15,000 nucleotides of DNA from Salpingoeca rosetta (lineage: Eukaryota; Opisthokonta; Choanoflagellata; Craspedida; Salpingoecidae), in contig NW_004754924.1 in NCBI RefSeq assembly GCF_000188695.1, positions 12,501 through 27,500 of the forward strand, written 5' to 3'. The translations under genes were made by a program, and so were the position numbers. This document shows, one piece after another, positions 1-7,142 of this stretch. The notes under the pieces were generated by a model. That model worked only from the letters and a program-made list of their open reading frames with translations. It was not told where the DNA came from and ran no database searches. Numbering within the stretch: position 1 is the first letter of the stretch; the number at the start of each line of letters is the position of its first letter.

Positions 1-1086
1 CATCAGAGCGAGCAGACTTGGTGGTGCCCCTGCACAACAGGGAAAGAAGACACACGTCAAGCAGCGGCACCCCGACAGGTTTGGAGTGAGATTGCAGCGG
101 CTACAAGAAGCGCGAGTGGTGGTGCAGTGAGCGACACCAACCCTCACAGCAACAGCAGTGAACATCGAACCTCACACCGCACCACGTCACAACACGCATG
201 CATGTACACACCTGAAGGTGACGAGGTATTGCCTGTTTGTGTGGGCGGAACGCGTCGCTGCTCCGGTGTGCATGAATGAATGTCACCATGGAGAAGGGTG
301 GCATGTACACATCGAGGCCGTCACGGTGGTGGAATCCACTGAAGTGGTGTGATGAGATGGAACAGACAGGATTGGGGGAAGCGTGTAAGCATCAGCAGTC
401 GCACATGGTGCGTGCCAACCCCATATACATCCCTCTTCCACCACATACATGCACACACACACACACATACACACACACCTACCTGTGTCAGCATCGTGGA
501 TTGACGAGGAGGAATGTGATGGACGAGCCAGGGCATGCGACACAGCAAGCCGTTGCCACCCAACACCCACCACCGTACCACATCTGGAACGGACAGCGTG
601 GTTGTGTCCACCGCATTTGCGGCTGAATCGACGATGAGGATGGATGGCGAGTTGCATGGAATGCCGTGGCAGGAAAAGGTCATTGTCCGCAGCCACGCCG
701 CTGATCCACTTGCATCCGCCGTGTCGCAGCCCACCAAGCATGGTGGTGTCTGCTGTGTTCGTGCTGCGATCAGTGGTCAGACCCGTAGAGGAGGGTGTTG
801 TGAGACAGCCAGCACGCCGTCTGCAGTGCCCACATGGCTCAACCGGTTTGCAGACTGTTGATGGTGGTCGTGTCATCCACTGCTGCTGTCGCTGCTGTTG
901 TCACTGCTGTTGCTGTTGTTGATGGGCTGATGATGAGCACAGAGGTGGTGGGAGTTGTATCACAGGGACGGATGCCGTAGATGAGGCCGTTGCTGGCGAC
1001 GACGCCACCTAACCCCCAATCGCAGTTGCCACTGCCCTTGCTGAGTGCATCTTGGATGCTGTTGCCAGACGGTGGGCTGACTGACA
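1..1086 (-). CDS. GGVLAPNG-type tandem-repeat protein, partial, frame-disrupted
   Basis: Read on the minus strand from about 1086 down to the left edge, this gene shows three or four copies of a ~45-residue repeat. Copy 1 has GGVVASNGLIYGI at about 1000-960, then SVLIISP and DDTTT. Copy 2 has VGTADGVLA, then NTLLYG, then TNTADTTM. Copy 3 has CKWISGVAADNDLF, then SPSILIVDSAANAVDTTT. Copy 4 has VLGGNGLL, then FLLVNP and DADT. The copies lie in different frames and need about four frame changes. Exons inferred: 483 to about 1086, 212-338, and 29 to beyond the edge. The first junction is well supported: the exon ends GAC ACA G and the next starts TG GAT TCC ACC ACC, giving DADTVDSTTV, exactly the repeat's expected run. 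The right end is set by an acceptor (aaacactgtcag) near 1087 or by an unseen start. I recall similar repeats in protist proteins but know no named domain; they may form a beta-propeller-like fold (inference). Function unknown. Confidence 0.55.
30..211 (-). other. Second inferred intron of left repeat gene
   Basis: On the minus strand a donor CTTCAG|GTGTGTAC (212/211) and an acceptor with pyrimidine-rich lead TTCCCTGTTGTGCAG (30-31) bound this stretch. The exon before it (212-338) is open in one frame over 42 codons, but only its first residues (DSTTVT, in another frame) fit the repeat. The next exon has only 29 bases in the window. Confidence 0.4.
339..482 (-). other. Intron of left repeat gene with TG tract after the donor
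   Basis: On the minus strand the donor is ACAG|GTAGGT at 483/482, followed at once by a TG-rich tract (plus-strand CA, 449-478). The acceptor is CACTTCAG at 344-339. Splicing joins DADT to VDSTTV in phase 1 and keeps the repeat consensus across the junction. This is the best internal evidence for a splice event in the window. Confidence 0.7.
449..478 (-). repeat. (TG)n microsatellite, minus-sense, intronic
   Basis: An interrupted CA tract on the plus strand, hence TG on the transcribed-sense (minus) strand. It begins within a few bases of the 5' splice site of the left gene's intron, as the TG tracts do in the plus-strand gene. Confidence 0.85.
878..921 (-). repeat. Imperfect triplet tract coding Thr/Ala run
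   Basis: An imperfect GCT/GTT triplet stretch on the plus strand. On the minus strand it encodes a Thr/Ala/Val-rich run between SVLIISP and DDTTT of repeat copy 1. That makes this copy's linker longer than in the others, so the tract looks like a triplet expansion inside a coding repeat. Confidence 0.6.
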
Positions 1087-1384
1087 GTGTTTGTGGCTTT
1101 TGTCACACATGAATGCAACGGGCAAAGAATGAGACTGGTTTATGGTTGTTCACTGCCTGCTTGCTGGCTGGCTTGCCGTGCTTTTGTCCCGGTCGCAAGC
1201 AGCACAGCAGCTGTTACCCCTCTTCCCTTTCGTTCCTCCACGCAGAGCACTGCTCCTTATCAAGCTGTTCGCCCCCGCGTGTGCGTGCCTGTGCGTGCCT
1301 GTGCATGTCTGTGTCTGTGCGTGCTTGTGCGTGCTTGTGCGTGTGCGTGTGCCTTGGTGGCTGTGTGCTGTGTGTGCTGTTCAG
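1087..1384 (+). other. Divergent region; possible first exon with signal peptide, and a TG-rich intron
   Basis: An ATG at 1142 opens a peptide beginning MVVHCLLAGWLAVLLSRSQA, with a basic/hydrophobic/small-residue layout like a secretion signal. That would suit the downstream WSC-GH3 protein, but I cannot join it to the next exon with confidence. From about 1280 to 1384 the DNA is a degenerate TG-rich run ending in a good acceptor (gtgctgttcag, 1374-1384) and looks like an intron. The N-terminal half of the WSC domain should lie here and I could not find it. The left gene reads away from this point, so this may also hold a shared promoter region; no TATA or initiator element stands out. Confidence 0.3.
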
Positions 1385-1433
1385 CCACTGTGGCGAGCGT
1401 CGTCTCAAGCTCAAGTTCAATGCACCAAGATGA

Positions 1434-1470
<37 letters not shown>

Positions 1471-1486
1471 TGTGTGTGTGTGTGTG

Positions 1487-1517
<31 letters not shown>

Positions 1518-1768
1518 GTCTGTGTGTGTGTGTGTGTCTGTGTGTGTGTGTGAAGCGGCTTGCGTGCGCATCCGTGTGTGTGTGTGTGTGTGCATTAATG
1601 TATGCGACCAGCATTCACTCCCCCCTCCCCCACCCAACACACACTTTTATCCAGCCTTCCTCCGACTGCAATGAGCCATGCACGGGGGCGTCCACCGAGA
1701 TGTGCGGAGCAGCCAATCGCATGAACATCAATCCGGGCAAACTATTCCGGCAAACCCGTTCCCAACAG
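1385..1768 (+). CDS. WSC domain exons of a secreted GH3 glycosidase gene (disrupted)
   Basis: Two exons, 1385-1435 and 1655-1768, are separated by a TG-filled intron. The first holds HCGERRLKLKFNAPR, the usual middle of a WSC domain (C-x-CGE followed by a short loop). The second is exactly 38 codons and holds CNEPCTGASTEMCGAANR, the classic C-terminal WSC signature with paired cysteines and the CGGxNR-type end. WSC domains are small, disulphide-rich, carbohydrate-binding modules of secreted or surface proteins. The first exon hits an in-frame TGA after NAPR, three bases before its donor, so a frame change is needed. The second ends AACAG|GTGATT in phase 0, while the next exon (1856-) needs phase 1, another mismatch. 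Placed directly before GH3 exons, it is best read as that enzyme's N-terminal binding module. Confidence 0.6.
1436..1552 (+). repeat. Compound (TG)n microsatellite at intron start
   Basis: A long TG tract with a few TC and TT interruptions begins exactly at the donor GATGAAG|GTGTGT of the WSC intron (1436-1654). A second, shorter TG tract lies at 1574-1592 in the same intron. The Cys/Val and Thr/His ORFs read across it are artefacts of the repeat. Confidence 0.9.
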
Positions 1769-1776
1769 GTGATTCC

Positions 1777-1804
1777 AACACACACACAGACACACACACA
1801 CACA
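1777..1804 (+). repeat. (CA)n tract in the WSC-GH3 intron
   Basis: A CA tract with one GA interruption lies just inside the intron 1769-1855 (donor AACAG|GTGATT, acceptor CCTCATCAG). Unlike the other large tracts of this gene, the sense strand here is CA rather than TG. Confidence 0.8.
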
Positions 1805-1855
1805 TAACCACCCACTCAGCTCATACGTGTCTGCTGTTGCATCTTGCCTCATCAG

Positions 1856-2319
1856 GCCATGCGTGCCTGTCTGCAGCGACGAAGGAGTTGCCGTTCTGCG
1901 CTAACACGAGTCTGTCCATCGGTGCCCGCCTCCACGACCTCATTGGACGCCTCAGTCTTCAGGAAAAGGCCGGTCTCATTGGCCCTGATCCCGTCACCAG
2001 CCCATGTGCCTTCCTTGGCGATGGCGTCAAGAGGTGAGAAAGGACATTCAGCCCACGCAGTGACTTGTGACTCTGTCTGCTTGTGTTTCCTTCCTCACTT
2101 CTTCGTGCCACAGCGGCATCAACCGCCACCACCACTGCTCACACAGCAACACCACCTCCCTCTTCATGCTCACATGTGTGCGTGGGTTGCAGGCTCGACA
2201 TTCCGCCGTATCTGTATCTGGTGGAGACGAATACGGCCGTTGCCGCTGCGTGCATCAGCCAGGACAAGTGTGCCACCACCTTCATTGGCCCCACAGGGTC
2301 TTGGCGCAGCCTTCAACCG

Positions 2320-2390
<71 letters not shown>

Positions 2391-3039
2391 CTACGTCTGC
2401 TATGTCTTCTTCTTCTTGATCAAAGCTACTGTCGTTCATTCCCTCCGTCCTCGTCCCGCCACTGGTCCTTCGCTTCCAGGTCATATCCACGGAGATGCAC
2501 GCCTTCAACAATCTCAACTGGCACAGGCGCGGCGGCGTCTTGCAGAAGATCGGACTCGCAGGTGTGCCCTGCATCACGTGTTGCTGATGCTGGTGCATAT
2601 CCCACACCCATGCGATCACTCTACAACAGTTGCACCCATGCCACCAACCCCCTTCACACTCACCCCCACTCACTCACTCACTCACTTTGCAGGCCCACCC
2701 ACTCATCTTCACTGCACCCCTCTCAACCTCTGAGATCCCTTCTTGAGCGGCGAGGATGCTGCTGCTTACTTGGCCGGCTGCCAGAACGGCCCAGACAGAA
2801 AGTACAAGAAAATGGCAGCAGGTACACACACGCATCCACACTCACACACATGTGTATGCAAACGCGCACAACCGTGTCAGCGACGCTGCCTCATTTGCAC
2901 ACTTGGTGGTGGTCGTGTCATTTACACTGCTGTCACCGCTCCATCGCATTTAGGTCTCAGGCACATTGACGCGTACTCGGTCGAGACAAACCGCATGGCA
3001 TTCAACCGGAACATCTCCACCTTTGATCTCTGGGACACC

Positions 3040-3097
<58 letters not shown>

Positions 3098-3597
3098 GTG
3101 TGTTGTCAGCTCGTGTGCAACCCATCAACATTTCTTGTCAGTTCATCCACGTCACCATGCCTGCGCCATCCCCCCACCTCCCACTTCCTCATCTTCATCC
3201 CGCTCCCCGCTGCCATGTGTTTCATGTGCAGTACAAGCGCGGGCACTCACTGCCATGTGCTCGTACCCCAACATCAACGGCGTGCCCTCTCCGTGTGCGA
3301 ACAACATGCTGCTCAACGACGTCGTGCGCAGGCAGTGGAAGCGTGACATGGTGACGATTGGAACTGACTGCGGTGCGATTTTCAAACATGGTTGTCGCGA
3401 ACAAGCACGCCCGCGACTTTCGTCGACGCCGTCGCAAAGACGCTGAACGGCGGCGCGGACATGGAGCTCGGGGAGGCATACTTCACCACAAACGGCTACT
3501 TGGAGCAGGCTGTGAAGCACAACCGCACGACAAGCGACACGGTGAACAACAACGCCGTGCGCCGGGTCCTCAAAGATAGCTTCATCACGGACCAATG
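1856..3597 (+). CDS. Glycoside hydrolase family 3 catalytic domain (beta-xylosidase/beta-glucosidase type), multi-exon, disrupted
   Basis: Exons inferred from GT-AG signals and family motifs: 1856-2033, 2193-2322 (donor may slip), 2480-2561, 2693-2821, 2954-3041 or -3043, and 3232-3597. In order they encode LPFCANTSLSIGARLHDLIG and LSLQEKAGLIG (N-terminal helix region), LDIPPYLYLVETNTAV and GLGAAFNR, STEMHAFNNLNW, DPFLSGEDAAAYLAGC, GLRHIDAYSVETNRMAFNR, AMCSYPNINGVPS, TDCGAI (Asp at 3366-3368 is the expected catalytic nucleophile) and NGGADMELG, ending at AVRRVLKDSF. This is the GH3 barrel, closest to the xylosidase-like branch that acts on beta-1,4-linked sugars outside the cell. The usual RDPRWGR motif is not seen, and the second (alpha/beta sandwich) domain is absent, replaced by cysteine-rich repeats. 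Frame changes are needed at about 2296-2298 (GGG), 2731 (in-frame TGA before DPFLSG), 3379-3382 (TTTT) and 3418-3420 (TTT). I call GH3 with confidence; whether it makes an active enzyme is doubtful. Confidence 0.8.
2034..2192 (+). other. GH3 gene intron without TG tract
   Basis: The donor is AAGAG|GTGAGA and the acceptor GTGGGTTGCAG|G. The phase is right: AG plus G restores Arg, followed by LDIPPY, the family's next expected motif. This is a clean junction. Confidence 0.75.
2323..2389 (+). repeat. Pure (GT)n tract forming the 5' splice site
   Basis: About 33 perfect GT units directly follow the codons for GLGAAFNR. The intron runs to the acceptor CGCTTCCAG at 2471-2479. The next exon starts in phase 0 (GTC ATA TCC, V-I-S), which fits if the donor is the third GT (2327) rather than the first (2323). 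Confidence 0.9.
2667..2686 (+). repeat. (CACT)5 tract in intron polypyrimidine region
   Basis: Five CACT units lie just before the acceptor TTTGCAG|G (2692/2693) of the intron 2562-2692. Confidence 0.85.
2822..2953 (+). other. GH3 gene intron joining LAGC...KMAA to GLRHIDAYS
   Basis: The donor is GCAG|GTACAC and the acceptor CGCATTTAG|G. The phase fits (G + GT gives Gly, then LRHIDAYSVE), as the GH3 family predicts. It contains a loose CA/CAC-rich run but no long pure tract. Confidence 0.75.
3042..3104 (+). repeat. (GT)n tract forming the 5' splice site
   Basis: The tract begins right after the codons for DLWDTE, with one CG interruption near 3093. The intron ends at the acceptor TTCATGTGCAG (3231). 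The next exon needs phase 1 for QARALTAMCSYPN, which is met if the donor is the second GT (3044). Confidence 0.9.
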
Positions 3598-3620
3598 GTA
3601 CGTCGACTTGTGCTGGCTTT

Positions 3621-3679
<59 letters not shown>

Positions 3680-3811
3680 TGTCCTCAAAGCCTCATATGA
3701 GTGCTGTGACCTTGAGAAGATGAAGCAGTCCACGGTTCCTCAATACTCACAACAGTGTTTTCATTGCCTCTCACCCCATGTTCCCCTCCACCTCCACACC
3801 CTCCCCTCTAG
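3598..3811 (+). other. Intron between GH3 and cysteine-rich exons
   Basis: The donor CAATG|GTACGT is strong and the acceptor is CCCCTCTAG. Joining them in phase gives TG + A, a stop, so a simple fusion fails unless there is an indel or a different acceptor (an AG at 3821-3822 gives an open frame but skips DIDEC). No promoter-like break is visible, so I favour one gene, with reservation. Confidence 0.5.
3623..3677 (+). repeat. Pure (GT)n tract 25 nt after the donor
   Basis: About 27 GT units follow GTACGT and a short spacer. This is the only one of the long plus-gene TG tracts that does not itself contain the donor. Confidence 0.9.
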
Positions 3812-6496
3812 ACATCGATGAGTGCACGGTCTGCGGATTCAAGTCTCACCTCCAGTAACGGCCGCTGCATCAGCGAGTGCCCCGACGATGGCGAGTATGA
3901 GCTCAGCAACGGATGTGCCAAGTGCCACTCCACCAGATGCCACCAACTGCCTCCTGTGCGACGGCAAACTCATCAGTCGCGCATTGCCGATTGCCCTCTC
4001 AACTACTACGCCAAGGACCACCGCTGCGTGCCATGCACTAGGTGTGGCATGGGCACCTGGGCCTCCACCCCATGCTCCTTGTCCTCCGACACCGTCTGCT
4101 CCCCATGGACCGAGTACAAGCCTGGCCAGAAGGAATCTGTTTCTGACAACGCCGTGCGCGACCGCGCATGCGTGAGCTGCACCCTTTGGTACGGAGTACC
4201 AGCCGCTGCCGGAACGCGCCTCGTGCTTCCCCACCAGCGTGTGCGAGGAGCCCTTCATCGAGACCATCCCGCCCACGCTCACCACGGACCGCCTGTGCTC
4301 CTGCGACACGCTCACATGCAACAAGCTCGTCACGCAGTTGTTTGAGGAGATGGTGCGTGCCGAGCACACGGACGAGCAACTCGACGTGGTGCTTGACGTG
4401 TGCAGCTCCGACCCGGGCGAGGATGGCATCCGCGACACCATTCGCCAGAAGGCACGCCGCCCCTGCCCAGGCTGCACAGACACGTGCGAGTGCAGCGCTG
4501 GCTTCATCCTCGTCTACGACGCCGATCCAGCCGACCGTCGGCCGTGCGACAGCGTGACGGAGTTCTCCCCATCCATTGGCGGCAGCAAATGCGAGCTCAT
4601 TGAGGAGTGCGAGCGCGGCCAGGAAGAGGTCTCCGCGCCAACCTGCTGTTCCTCGGACCGCGTGTGCCACGACTGCTCGGCCGGCACCATCGACGAGGAC
4701 AGCGACGGTCCCACGGGTTGCCAGATGTGCCCCGCCAGCCACTACACGAAGGTGGGCTCCCACGGCTCCTGCTCCAGCTTCACCTGCCGCACCGGCTCAC
4801 GACCACCACGACAGCGACCCCGCCACCGTCGACGAGGCGTGCCGCTCCGTCATGCAGTGTGACCCGGATGAGGAAGAGATTCGCTATGCGAACCCACACG
4901 CCAGCACGACCGCCTCTGCCGCAAAGTGCGTCCAGGACACGTGCGTGCCCGTGTCGCGTTGCGCGGCCTCAGAGTACATTTCCACGCATGGCCGTGAGCA
5001 AGTGCGAGTTGGGCACCTTCCAGAAGCCAGGCGCCCACGCTCGACTCTGACAGCGAGTGCACGGAGTGCTCCGAGTGCCCCAGTGGTCGTTTCGAGATTC
5101 GCGCCTGCTCCGCGCTGGAGGACGTGCAGTGCGCCGGCTGCTCCGCGTGCCCGCCAACCACATACATCCTGCGCGCCTGCGACTCGGGAGACCGATGTGT
5201 CGTGCCAGCAGTGCAGCACGTGCTCTGATGAGCAGTACTGCAGCGCGCCATGCACCGCCATCAGCGACACGGAGTGCACGACGCTCGGCGTGTGCCACCA
5301 GGACCAGTTTGAGCTGTTCCCCACCGCCACGCCGACCACCGACCGCATCTGCCGCGACCTGACCCAGTGCAACCCGTCGACGGAGTACGAGCGCACCGCC
5401 TGTGCCACCTCATCGCCAAGTGCGACCCTTGTGAGCAGCGCATCCGCGCGCCCACCTCCACCTCCGACGCCAAGTGCGAGCCGTGCCCCATCGGCACTAT
5501 CGACCACGACCGCAACCCGCTCACCGCCTGCCTGCCGTGCCCTTACGGTTACTATGTGCCTGAGGGCTCCAGTGGCTCCTGCGAGCAGTTCCTGTGCCCA
5601 GCCGGCACCCCCGACCTGGACCGCAACCCCAGCACACGACGTGTACGCCGTGCATACCGTGCCAGGTTGGCGTGGACTTTGCCGCCCTCTCTGGCCAGCG
5701 TGATTGCACGCCTGTGCCGGAGTGCGACCTCGGCTACGAGGAGGTGGTGCGCCCTACTATGCGCCCCACCATCTTCACCGACCGCCAGTGCCACCGCTGC
5801 ATCGAGGGCTGGTTTTGCCACCACAGCAACACGGATGTCTGCACGCGCGTGTCGCCCTGCGAGCCTCGCTCGTTTGAGACGGCTGCGCCCACCATCAGCA
5901 CGGACCGCGAGTGCCAGATGGGCCACACGTGCCCCAACAACACCACGTTCATCTCACGCCTGCTCACGCCCACGACGCAGAACCACAGGCATCTACTCGC
6001 CGTGGACACAGTGCCTGTCAAACAAAGTACGAGCTCGTTGCGCCGTCGCTGGTCAACGACCGCGAGTGCCAGCGCGTGCGCTCGTGCCAGAGCACGGAGT
6101 GCGAGGTGTTGGCGCCCACGGCCACGACGGACCGCCTCTGCGCCACCATCAGCGACGCAGTTTGAAGCGCTCCCACCCTGCGTGTGTGCCTGCGTACTCT
6201 GTCTCGCTCGACTTTGACGCCAAGTTCAACGCCCATGCCGGCACGCAGTCGGGTCGCGAGGCGTTTGAGGCCGCGCTGGTGCAGTCCATCAACACGACCC
6301 AGGACGCGTCGCAGATTCATTCTGCGCATCGACCTCCGTCAGGGCTCCATCATTGCCACTGTCGCCTCCCTGAACGAGGACTTAACGGCTCGCCTCTTCA
6401 ACCGGTCCGTCTCTGGCGACATCACCGTCATGGGCTTCACCGCGTCAAAGTGCAAGGCCGACGAGTTCCTGGAACCTCGTCTCTTTGGTTGCACGG
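3812..6496 (+). CDS. TNFR/furin-like cysteine-rich repeat region, heavily frame-shifted
   Basis: A single long exon encodes dense cysteine repeats. They begin with DIDECTVCGFKSHLQ and NGRCISECP (furin-like, CxxC pairs) and continue through modules such as SDTVCSPWTEYKPGQ, TLTTDRLC, SSDRVCHDCSAGTIDED, CPASHYTK, TPTTDRICRDLTQCNPS, CEPCPIGTIDHDRNP, CPYGYYVPEGSSGSCEQ, TISTDREC and TATTDRLC. The pattern (x-T-x-TDRxC, CxxC, CPxGxY) matches TNFR/ephrin-receptor-like extracellular modules that mediate adhesion or binding. No single frame covers it: it moves through frames 1, 2, 3, 2, 3, 1, 2, 3, 1, 3, 2, 3, 1, 3, 1, with breaks near 3856, 3935, 3980, 4185, 4795, 4992, 5035, 5187, 5410, 5635, 5975, 6027, 6150 and 6315. 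Within each block the cysteine pattern is clean. It probably forms the C-terminal part of the GH3 protein, but it could be a separate gene. Confidence 0.65.
6195..6496 (+). other. C-terminal SEA-like segment of the cysteine-rich region
   Basis: After the last TDRLC repeat the composition changes to non-cysteine sequence. YSVSLDFDAKFN and REAFEAALVQSIN (frame 3) are followed by FILRIDLRQGSIIATVASLN (frame 1), then ASKCKADEFLEPRLFGC. A helix rich in Glu/Ala followed by an IxxGSIIxxV strand recalls SEA-type and related extracellular domains of surface proteins. The assignment is tentative. A frame change lies near 6315. Confidence 0.35.
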
Positions 6497-6763
6497 GTGC
6501 ACACGCGATCCCACCCATCACACACAGCAACTGCTGCAGCCGCTCACACGCACGCATGCGCGCTTGCAATTCCACGTCGGTGCCGCATACCCCACCAGGA
6601 CAACAACAGCAGCCACCATCATCGCACCTGTTGTGATCGAGTGCTGCCAGTACACACCACCCTCACCTCCCACATCTTCATCATCATCCCAGCACTGCTG
6701 CCACCACCACGAGCAACGGCAACAGCCACGCATGGCTGTGTTGCACCTCTACCTCTGTGTCAG
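6497..6763 (+). other. Possible last intron of the plus-strand gene
   Basis: The donor TGCACGG|GTGCAC follows LFGC, and the acceptor CTCTGTGTCAG lies at 6763. The interval is rich in CA, CAC and CATCAT runs and shows no protein signature. Readthrough in its frame stays open to a stop in 6630-6640, so retention would give a short unrelated tail. Confidence 0.35.
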
Positions 6764-6909
6764 CTGAAACGTCCCGTGATGTGGTTTGCATCCCCGCGTT
6801 AGTGTGTGGGATGGAATGGCTCGCTCGCTTGTGTGTTGTTTGTGCTGCCTCAAACACCCATGCTGCACCTCAGCATCACATCGCATACACACAAACATGC
6901 AGTCGCTGA
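6764..6909 (+). CDS. Possible short last exon of the plus-strand gene
   Basis: Joined in phase 1 to the exon ending at 6496, it reads A-ETSRDVVCIPALVCG and runs on to TGA at 6907-6909. The ETSxxxVCxP stretch fits the style of a final cysteine-rich module, but nothing else supports it. Another phase would stop within about 13 codons. Confidence 0.25.
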
Positions 6910-7142
6910 TCATTCAGTGCATAACGCGGTGCTTTACTCAAAGGAACCAAACACAAGAAGAACGAAAAGGAGAAGTAAAAGAAGCAACGTGAAGCCACAC
7001 AACACACGCACCCTCCACCCTGAACTCTCTCAACTAGCAACATGTATCCAAACACAACACATACGCAAAAAGGCGCCCCAACCCCCCCCCCCACACACAC
7101 ACACGGCACCACAACCAGCAGCAACAACCCAACGTCAGTGTT
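6910..7142. other. Convergent intergenic region
   Basis: This lies between the tails of the plus-strand gene and the minus-strand DUF3638 gene. It holds an A-rich purine stretch at about 6940-6990 and a poly-C run followed by (CA)n at 7082-7104. I find no AATAAA on either strand, so the two 3' ends must use other polyadenylation signals or overlap. Confidence 0.6.
7082..7104 (+). repeat. Poly-C plus (CA)n microsatellite
   Basis: A run of C's merges into a CA tract, about 40 bases beyond the stop codon of the minus-strand gene and so in its presumed 3' UTR. Confidence 0.8.

Noticed and set aside
1087..1807. Long plus-strand ORFs rich in Cys-Val and minus-strand ORFs rich in Thr-His
   Set aside because: They are translations of TG/CA microsatellites inside introns and carry no other protein signature.
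2731..2733. TGA before DPFLSGED as a selenocysteine codon
   Set aside because: GH3 enzymes have no selenocysteine here, and a single-base change restores the expected SEDPFLSG; other frame breaks nearby have the same cause.
1436..3677. TG tracts as a CRISPR-like array or mobile element remnants
   Set aside because: They are simple dinucleotide repeats without spacers, terminal repeats or target duplications, and each lies inside an inferred intron.
4038..5507. Long minus-strand ORFs opposite the cysteine-rich exon
   Set aside because: The clear cysteine-repeat signatures are all on the plus strand; the minus reading is Ala/Arg/Gly-rich shadow sequence.
3812..6496. Programmed ribosomal frameshifting as the cause of the frame changes
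   Set aside because: About 14 events with no shared slippery heptamer, mixed direction and differing spacing; such efficiency would be without precedent. Errors or decay are simpler.
3812..6496. Very short introns explaining the frame changes in the cysteine-rich exon
   Set aside because: The blocks join with no missing residues in several cases (for example at 4185 and 5187), leaving no room for even a tiny GT-AG intron.
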